Source: Candidatus Nomurabacteria bacterium
GTDB lineage: Bacteria > Patescibacteriota > Minisyncoccia > Phycocordibacterales > UBA1006
Assembly (NCBI GenBank): GCA_029882015.1
Contig: JAOULM010000026.1
Coordinates: 1-9,378, forward strand
Direction of reading: 5' to 3'
Length of the DNA: 9,378 bases
Shown: piece after piece, positions 6,366 to 9,378 of the stretch
How positions within the stretch are numbered: the stretch's first letter is position 1
How the letters are laid out: each line of letters opens with the position of its first letter
Translations under genes and position numbers: made by a program
The notes under the pieces: generated by a model
Seen by the model: the letters and a program-made list of their open reading frames with translations, nothing else
Told to the model about the DNA's origin: nothing
The model's database searches: none

Positions 6366-6369
6366 GTTG

Positions 6370-6443
6370 TGCTCGGGGGCAGGCTCGAACTGCCGACACC
6401 TGGTTCTTCAAACCAGTGCTCTAACCAACTGAGCTACCCGAGC
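6370..6443 (-). tRNA. tRNA-Phe (anticodon GAA)
   Basis: Read on the minus strand, the acceptor stem is GCTCGGG/CCCGAGC, the D stem GCTC/GAGC with loop AGTTGGTTA, the anticodon stem CTGGT/ACCAG with loop TTGAAGA (anticodon GAA), and the T stem GGCAG/CTGCC with loop TTCGAGC. The discriminator is A and CCA is not encoded. The 5' end is two bases from the stop codon of the upstream 93-aa gene, so the two are probably one transcript separated by RNase P. Confidence 0.97.
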
Positions 6444-6445
6444 AT

Positions 6446-6727
6446 TTATTCTGTGCTATTTCCACCAAAGACCCCTTTTATGCTGTCCCCGGTGTTTTTA
6501 ATTGACCCCAACGAATCGCTGACGTCGTTATATGATTGTCTGGCTTGGTCAAATACTGGTTTTAGATAATACCAAATACCAAAAGCCAACGATAAGATAA
6601 TAATATATTTCAGGAATTTTGCAACCTTGCTAAAGCGGTTTTGACGCCTCATAGCTCGCAATATCTCGTTATTTTCACGAGCCAGCTTTAAATGCTGATT
6701 CATGACTTTTTTGAATTCTGGGTCCAT
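6446..6727 (-). CDS. Small membrane protein of unknown function (93 aa)
   Basis: I do not recognise this protein. The N-terminal 37 residues are charged and probably helical (MDPEFKKVMNQHLKLARENN...), with repeated basic residues just before a single membrane segment (about 39-56, FLKYIIILSLAFGIWYYL). A polar C-terminal region of about 36 residues (QARQSYNDVSDSLGSIKNT...) follows. The layout suggests a single-pass inner-membrane protein with a cytoplasmic N-terminus. The start fits an extended -10 box exactly six bases upstream. The stop codon is two bases from tRNA-Phe. Clean boundaries and a dedicated promoter support it as a real gene. Confidence 0.8.
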   Translation of the reverse strand: MDPEFKKVMNQHLKLARENNEILRAMRRQNRFSKVAKFLKYIIILSLAFGIWYYLKPVFDQARQSYNDVSDSLGSIKNTGDSIKGVFGGNSTE

Positions 6728-6733
6728 GGGTGT

Positions 6734-6742
6734 ATTTTAACA
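6734..6742 (-). promoter_or_regulatory. Extended -10 promoter of the 93-aa gene (leaderless)
   Basis: The minus strand reads TGTTAAAAT, six bases, then ATG. The predicted transcription start is the A of the start codon. The box begins two bases after the A-tract end of the preceding terminator, so terminator and promoter are packed end to end. No -35 is evident. Confidence 0.6.
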
Positions 6743-6773
6743 CAAAAAAATACCCCACCATCTGTGGGGTATT
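6743..6773 (-). terminator. Rho-independent terminator of the S51 peptidase gene
   Basis: A 10-bp stem AATACCCCAC/GTGGGGTATT (6749-6758, 6764-6773) has a 5-base loop. On the minus strand T continues to 6744. It starts seven bases past the S51 peptidase stop codon. Confidence 0.9.
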
Positions 6774-6780
6774 AATGTTT

Positions 6781-7380
6781 TCAAATATGAAATATTTTAT
6801 ACTCTTCCTCTGTGAGGGAGACTGTTTCAACAGAAGTCATAGAATCTAAAACTTTCTGAATCCAGACCCTATCTTCGGCAAAATGACAGATAACGTTATT
6901 TGGAACAATACCCAGCCCTTTTATAACTTTTTTCTTCCTTGAGCAATAATAACTCCATGAAAGTACATATGCCCCAGCAGAACTTCCTAATACAACCTTG
7001 TTAGTAAAGATATCATCTTTGCAACTATATATCATTCCTAATCTAAGCGCTAATTCTGGTGTTTCTCCACCGCGTAAATAAATAATATCAGCTCTTTTGA
7101 AAGCTCTAGAATCTTCAGCCGCCCCCCTCCTTTTAGCAAAACTTTTTCTATCAACAAAAAAAATATTTTCTTTTTTAGTAATAGATTCAAAAAGCTTTTG
7201 ATCATGTGGGAATAAGCGATATTGATAACCATCATCTTCTTTTGCGTAATATACACATAGAATTTTTGGATTAGTTTTCTGTGAATATTTTCTCATTTCC
7301 AAAAGAATATTCTTGGTTGCTTGATTTTCAGAGGATATATTACCTCCTCCATGAAGAATTACTGTTGTCTTTTTATTCAT
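6781..7380 (-). CDS. Peptidase S51 family protein (dipeptidase E-like)
   Basis: The 199-aa product has the class I glutamine-amidotransferase-like fold of peptidase family S51 (PepE aspartyl dipeptidase, cyanophycinase). Visible motifs are an N-terminal beta strand plus HGGGN (10-14), YLRGGETPEL (101-110), the position of the oxyanion-loop motif, and the nucleophile elbow LGSSAGAYVL (131-140) with catalytic Ser134. His166 in ICHFAED is the likely catalytic histidine; the acid is not assigned. There is no signal peptide, so it is cytoplasmic. The substrate is unknown: cleavage of Asp-X dipeptides is the best-known activity of the family. The gene is visibly more A/T-rich than valS or tsaD, with many TTT/AAA runs. 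It ends in TGA, showing TGA is a stop here. A good promoter lies upstream; there is no Shine-Dalgarno. Confidence 0.87.
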   Translation of the reverse strand: MNKKTTVILHGGGNISSENQATKNILLEMRKYSQKTNPKILCVYYAKEDDGYQYRLFPHDQKLFESITKKENIFFVDRKSFAKRRGAAEDSRAFKRADIIYLRGGETPELALRLGMIYSCKDDIFTNKVVLGSSAGAYVLSWSYYCSRKKKVIKGLGIVPNNVICHFAEDRVWIQKVLDSMTSVETVSLTEEEYKIFHI

Positions 7381-7398
7381 TTTTTTGATTTTTTCTTT

Positions 7399-7426
7399 AG
7401 TATACTTATTATTTATAATAAGTCAA
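7399..7426 (-). promoter_or_regulatory. Promoter of the S51 gene with a palindrome in the spacer
   Basis: The minus strand has TTGACT (complement of 7421-7426), a 16-bp spacer, and TATACT (complement of 7399-7404). The spacer is almost entirely a perfect inverted repeat, CTTATTAT-AA-ATAATAAG (7405-7422), which also overlaps the -35 box by two bases. This is a natural place for a repressor or activator. The predicted leader is about 12 bases, without Shine-Dalgarno. Confidence 0.65.
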
Positions 7427-7429
7427 TTG

Positions 7430-7501
7430 TGTCCCCACCAAGAGTCGAACTTGGATCTAGAATTTAGGAAACTCTTGTTCTATCCATTGAACTACAGGGA
7501 C
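7430..7501 (-). tRNA. tRNA-Arg (anticodon CCT)
   Basis: On the minus strand, acceptor GTCCCTG pairs with TGGGGAC (two wobble pairs), the D stem is GTTC/GAAC, the anticodon stem AGAGT/ATTCT with loop TTCCTAA (anticodon CCT, reading AGG), and the T stem CCAAG/CTTGG with loop TTCGACT. The discriminator is A and CCA is not encoded. The -35 box of the S51 gene begins four bases past its 3' end. I see no terminator with a T tract between them, so some read-through into the S51 gene is possible. Confidence 0.93.
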
Positions 7502-7506
7502 AAATG

Positions 7507-7525
7507 AAAAAGCGTCATGTGACGC
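7507..7525 (-). terminator. Terminator-like hairpin between glutaredoxin and tRNA-Arg
   Basis: The minus strand reads GCGTC-ACAT-GACGC followed by TTTTT (7525 to 7507). It fits a short rho-independent terminator for the glutaredoxin mRNA. It also lies at the predicted start of a separate tRNA-Arg transcript, so its role may be double. Confidence 0.65.
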
Positions 7526-7531
7526 CACTTC

Positions 7532-7560
7532 ATGATAACCAAAATGTATCAATTTGTCAC
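7532..7560 (-). promoter_or_regulatory. Probable tRNA-Arg promoter
   Basis: The minus strand has GTGACA (complement of 7555-7560), 17 bp, then TATCAT (complement of 7532-7537), each 5/6 to the sigma70 consensus. The predicted start, near 7525, is 24 bases upstream of the tRNA. The -35 box is eight bases from the glutaredoxin stop codon. Confidence 0.55.
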
Positions 7561-7568
7561 TAGGTGAA

Positions 7569-7820
7569 TTATCCTAGTAATTCTTGAACTTTTGCCTCGT
7601 TGAAACCAACCATTATTTCTGGTTCTGATTGCCCTTCTTTTGTTATTGCTATAACTGGAACTCCCATTTGTCCGGTCATATCCATCATTTCTTTTCGTTT
7701 TTCTGAATCTTCGGCAACATTATGATCTGTGTATTCAATATTATTCTTTGTAAAGAATTCTTTTGCCATGTGACAGTAATGACATGTTGGGGTCGAGTAA
7801 ATGTTAACTTTTGTAGACAT
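7569..7820 (-). CDS. Glutaredoxin / NrdH-like thiol-disulfide oxidoreductase
   Basis: The 83-aa protein has a thioredoxin fold and occupies the usual length of the family. VNIYSTPTCHYC places the redox pair at Cys13 and Cys16 (CHYC). The cis-proline loop TGQMGVPVIAI (49-59, Pro55) and a C-terminal VGFNEAKVQELL helix follow. It reduces protein disulfides or ribonucleotide reductase in the cytoplasm; whether electrons come from glutathione or a thioredoxin reductase cannot be told from sequence. The ATG at 7820 is chosen because the family N-terminus starts there. An upstream in-frame GTG at 7853 lies only three bases past a -10 box. A second weak box, TACAAA seven bases before the ATG with TTGTGA 16 bp further up, could give a leaderless form. 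Confidence 0.92.
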   Translation of the reverse strand: MSTKVNIYSTPTCHYCHMAKEFFTKNNIEYTDHNVAEDSEKRKEMMDMTGQMGVPVIAITKEGQSEPEIMVGFNEAKVQELLG

Positions 7821-7854
7821 AGGGCAATTTGTACGATTACGTGAATAAGTCACA

Positions 7855-7883
7855 ATAGTATATCACATTACATGATATACTAT
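7855..7883. promoter_or_regulatory. Divergent promoters formed by an 11-bp inverted repeat
   Basis: ATAGTATATCA (7855-7865) and TGATATACTAT (7873-7883) form a perfect inverted repeat with a 7-base centre. Each arm contains the extended -10 box TGATATACT, one facing left to the glutaredoxin and one facing right to the DUF975-like gene. On the right the predicted start is near 7888, two bases before the ATG at 7890. On the left it is near 7850, giving a 30-base leader. The symmetry would also make a good operator. Confidence 0.65.
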
Positions 7884-7889
7884 ATTGGT

Positions 7890-8582
7890 ATGAAAAATAA
7901 CTTACCAACAAGTCAAATCATCTCTGATGCTTGGCGTAATTTTATTAGCAATTTTTGGAAGATTATAGGAATAATGATCGCTGTTATAGTAATATCAATG
8001 GTGATGAACTCTCTGGTTTTTAGGTTCTCTGGAACACTAACCGGGAATATATTGGGGCAAATAATTAGCTTTGTTATCGGTGTTTACCTGGCTATGGGTT
8101 TGTTGCGAATATTTATCGATACAGCATCCAAAAAAGAAATCAAATTTTCAAATGTATTTAAACAGGGTAAATACATCATCCCTGGAATCGTAGTTACTCT
8201 TCTAACAGTGTTATTTGTTGGACTTGGATTAATTGCCCTTGTTATTCCTGGAATTATTGTTGCCTTGGGAATACAATTTGCCATGTACACCATTTTGGAC
8301 CATGACGAAAAACGAGGTTGGCTAGCGGTCAAACATAGTTGGGATATGACAAAAGGGGTCAAGTGGAAACTTTTTGGGCTGACTTTATATGTTGCTGGTT
8401 TGAATCTTTTGGTTATGGCTGGAGTATTTGGACTTATATTTATTCCAGGAGTAGGAGTAATTCTGTCTATTATTTGGGGAATTATTGGGCTATTGATTGT
8501 TGCTCCATATTCGAGCCTTATACCAGCGCAGGCTTATGTTTTTCTAAAGAAACAACACAGCGATTCAGAAAGACAACAATAA
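7890..8582 (+). CDS. DUF975-like polytopic membrane protein
   Basis: The 230-aa integral membrane protein has hydrophobic segments at about 23-45, 52-74, 97-117, 118-135, 160-182 and 185-212. The loop SWDMTKGVKWKLFGLTL (150-166) resembles the conserved S..MKG.KW.LF.L segment of DUF975/YciC-like families. The N-terminal half has the DAWRNFISNFWKIIG amphipathic pattern common to them. No biochemical function is established that I can name. The start at ATG 7890 (MKNNLP) is chosen over the in-frame ATG at 7872, because the latter overlaps the extended -10 box and would not be transcribed. It is divergent from the glutaredoxin and shares a palindromic promoter region with it. It ends in a polar tail and a strong bidirectional terminator. 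Confidence 0.82.
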   Translation: MKNNLPTSQIISDAWRNFISNFWKIIGIMIAVIVISMVMNSLVFRFSGTLTGNILGQIISFVIGVYLAMGLLRIFIDTASKKEIKFSNVFKQGKYIIPGIVVTLLTVLFVGLGLIALVIPGIIVALGIQFAMYTILDHDEKRGWLAVKHSWDMTKGVKWKLFGLTLYVAGLNLLVMAGVFGLIFIPGVGVILSIIWGIIGLLIVAPYSSLIPAQAYVFLKKQHSDSERQQ

Positions 8583-8605
8583 ATTGTAATTTGTGGAAAA
8601 ACTAT

Positions 8606-8645
8606 CGTATCTAAAAAATCGCCAATAGGCGATTTTTTAGATACG
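8606..8645. terminator. Bidirectional terminator between convergent genes
   Basis: An 18-bp perfect stem (8606-8623 with 8628-8645) surrounds loop AATA. The GC-rich core ATCGCC/GGCGAT is flanked by A6 on the left and T6 on the right, so it works in either direction. It serves the DUF975-like gene from the left and ftsB from the right, three bases from the ftsB stop codon. Confidence 0.93.
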
Positions 8646-8648
8646 TAA

Positions 8649-8948
8649 TTATTCAGTTATCACAATGACTTCCTCGCCGGGTTTTACGACCCCGTAGCGG
8701 TCGCGTATTTCATATTCTATCCCCTCTGGAGTTGATAGCCATTCTATTTTTTTATATAAAGCCGCCTCTTGGTTTTGCAAAGTTTCGAACTCGGTAGTGG
8801 AAAATTTCTTGTTCTCCATTGCGGCTCTGTATCTTGAAACCATCCTACCCAGAGATAAAGACAATAACACAACGACACCCAACAAAATAACAACCCCTAA
8901 AGGAGACCGAATCCAATCTTTCCATGTTTTATCTCGCATTATCTGCAT
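8649..8948 (-). CDS. FtsB/DivIC-type septum formation initiator
   Basis: This 99-aa single-pass membrane protein is of the FtsB/DivIC family, which bridges FtsL and FtsQ (DivIB) in the divisome and activates septal wall synthesis. A short basic cytoplasmic N-terminus (1-15) precedes a membrane segment (about 17-36, LGVVILLGVVVLLSLSLG), then a coiled coil (about 38-70, RAAMENKKFSTTEFETLQNQ...). The conserved C-terminal block GIEYEIRDRYGVVKPGEEVIVI (76-97) matches the family's E-R-G-VKPGE motif. The ATG at 8948 is preferred over 8939 (Met4) because the predicted transcript starts two bases before it. No ftsL or ftsQ is visible in the window. Confidence 0.9.
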   Translation of the reverse strand: MQIMRDKTWKDWIRSPLGVVILLGVVVLLSLSLGRMVSRYRAAMENKKFSTTEFETLQNQEAALYKKIEWLSTPEGIEYEIRDRYGVVKPGEEVIVITE

Positions 8949-8949
8949 G

Positions 8950-8965
8950 TGCTATAATTGTATCA
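8950..8965. promoter_or_regulatory. Overlapping divergent extended -10 boxes for ftsB and the 35-aa peptide
   Basis: Rightward TGCTATAAT (8950-8958) and leftward TGATACAAT (complement of 8957-8965) share two bases at 8957-8958. The rightward start is predicted near 8965, four bases before the ATG at 8969. The leftward start is near 8950, two bases before the ftsB ATG. RNA polymerase could occupy only one direction at a time. Confidence 0.7.
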
Positions 8966-8968
8966 TCT

Positions 8969-9076
8969 ATGAGCAATTTTTTTACACGTAAAAATCAGAA
9001 AAGAATAAAGGTGGTCTGGGGAATAATATCGATAATGGTAATCGTCAGCATGATTGCTTTGTTCTCTGGAGTTTAA
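8969..9076 (+). CDS. 35-aa single-pass membrane peptide
   Basis: This small open frame encodes 35 residues: a basic N-terminus (MSNFFTRKNQKRIK) followed by one membrane segment (about 15-32, VVWGIISIMVIVSMIALF) and a SGV end. The positive-inside layout predicts a cytoplasmic N-terminus. Support that it is real: a consensus extended -10 box 10 bases before the ATG, no competing start, and a protein-like hydrophobic pattern in a gap that otherwise would have no reason for a promoter. No function can be assigned. It is back to back with ftsB and could be a small envelope or division-associated protein, but that is only context. Confidence 0.65.
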   Translation: MSNFFTRKNQKRIKVVWGIISIMVIVSMIALFSGV

Positions 9077-9091
9077 ACAAATTTTTATTTT

Positions 9092-9251
9092 CCCAGCGAG
9101 TAAAAAGCGCCCTACGGCCCCTATCGAGCAACTCATGTTTTCAAAACGAAAGTGAGCGTTTTTAATTTTCCAGAAGGCTAACGCAGTGCCCCCTGGAAAA
9201 TAGAGAACGAGAGTTTTTTAAAACATGCAGAAGCGAGATAAAGGCCTTGGG
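9092..9251. other. Nested inverted-repeat region, possible structured RNA or repeat
   Basis: No coding frame is credible here. Pairing segments nest from outside in: CCCA (9092) with TGGG (9248); GGCC (9116) with GGCC (9243); TATC (9122) with GATA (9237); CATGTTTT (9134-9141) with AAAACATG (9220-9227). Inside that are two side hairpins: AAAACG/CGTTTT (9143-9162) and ATTTTCCAG/CTGGAAAAT (9165-9201), the latter topped by GGC/GCC. The segments are collinear and non-crossing. This would fold as a closed multi-branch structure of about 160 bases. It does not match RNase P, tmRNA or SRP RNA signatures that I know. Confidence 0.5.
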
Positions 9252-9257
9252 TTTTTG

Positions 9258-9283
9258 TTTCTTTTTTGCTAAGAAAAAAGAAA
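9258..9283. repeat. T-rich/A-rich inverted repeat
   Basis: TTTCTTTTTT (9258-9267) and AAAAAAGAAA (9274-9283) are a perfect 10-bp inverted repeat with loop GCTAAG. It directly follows the nested structure. The low-complexity arms make it a weak terminator candidate in both directions. Similar T/A-tract hairpins often accompany GGCCTTGGG-type dispersed repeats. Confidence 0.5.
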
Positions 9284-9298
9284 ATATATTAAAACAAG

Positions 9299-9378
9299 AT
9301 CCACGCCTGCGCGGGGATGACACTTGAGATTTGGTGGTTATGTTTCTGGATCCCTTGGCCCTCGCCCGGGAAGACGAA
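9299..9378. repeat. REP-like palindromes at the window edge
   Basis: ATCCACGC-CTGC-GCGGGGAT (9299-9318) is an 8-bp palindrome with one mismatch, followed by GACA, matching a widespread dispersed palindrome type. A second unit starting TGGATCCCTT (9347) with a TCCC/GGGA pair (9351-9371) runs to the edge and may continue beyond it. No gene is visible here. Confidence 0.5.

Noticed and set aside
6156..6569. A 137-aa plus-strand open frame (and two shorter ones) across the GC-rich gap
   Set aside because: It runs antisense through tRNA-Phe and the 93-aa gene, starts inside a terminator hairpin and has no protein-like pattern.
6781..6783. TGA recoded as glycine (genetic code 25)
   Set aside because: TGA ends the S51 frame just before a strong terminator, and no other gene needs TGA read through.
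7872..7889. DUF975-like gene start at the ATG at 7872
   Set aside because: This ATG overlaps the extended -10 box, so the start at 7890 is favoured.
9092..9251. Nested structure as RNase P RNA, tmRNA, SRP RNA or 6S RNA
   Set aside because: I see none of the conserved cores of the first three (no tRNA-like end, no GGAAG-type SRP loop, no RNase P P4 motifs), and the branched layout does not fit the single long hairpin of 6S RNA.
1..9378. CRISPR array, phage or defence island
   Set aside because: There are no regularly spaced direct repeats, and no integrase, restriction, toxin-antitoxin or phage structural genes. The genes are housekeeping types.

Overview
The window looks like chromosomal sequence from a small-genome bacterium of the Candidate Phyla Radiation (Patescibacteria), most likely Parcubacteria. 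This rests on recognition, not a search. The grounds are the TsaD with an extra helical segment and a Gly-Asn-Leu-type C-terminus, a small heat-shock protein with a short N-terminus of the type I associate with that group, a valyl-tRNA synthetase that stops before the usual C-terminal coiled coil, tRNA genes without encoded CCA, very tight packing, and an almost complete lack of Shine-Dalgarno sequences. TGA is used as a stop (the S51 peptidase gene), so this is not the Gracilibacteria/SR1 code.

Layout, left to right. A tRNA-Val(GAC) ends three bases before the start of tsaD (+). tsaD converges with a purM-like gene (-), with one base between their stop codons, and the purM terminator lies inside the tsaD coding sequence. 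purM is divergent from valS (+). A REP-like palindromic element and a short promoter lead to prsW (+) and then hsp20 (+), closed by a long hairpin. A GC-rich palindromic gap follows. Then comes a leftward block: a 93-aa membrane protein whose stop is two bases from a tRNA-Phe(GAA), an S51 serine peptidase, tRNA-Arg(CCT) and a glutaredoxin. A DUF975-like membrane protein (+) is divergent from the glutaredoxin and converges, through a shared bidirectional terminator, on an FtsB/DivIC division protein (-). A 35-aa membrane peptide (+) starts back to back with ftsB. The last 300 bases are non-coding: nested inverted repeats and REP-like palindromes.

The genes are mostly housekeeping: tRNA modification (TsaD), tRNA charging (ValRS, with a tRNA-Val in the same window), protein quality control (Hsp20, S51 peptidase), membrane proteolysis (PrsW), redox (glutaredoxin) and division (FtsB). 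I see no defence island, insertion sequence, CRISPR array or phage module.

The most interesting signals are in how the genes are expressed and what has been inserted. Seven genes have an extended -10 box (TGnTAnnnT) whose predicted transcription start lies on or within about five bases of the ATG, which points to leaderless or nearly leaderless mRNAs. Two intergenic regions hold divergent promoters built as palindromes or overlapping boxes. A palindromic repeat of about 115 bp sits in frame inside tsaD, reminiscent of the protein-coding palindromic elements of Rickettsia.
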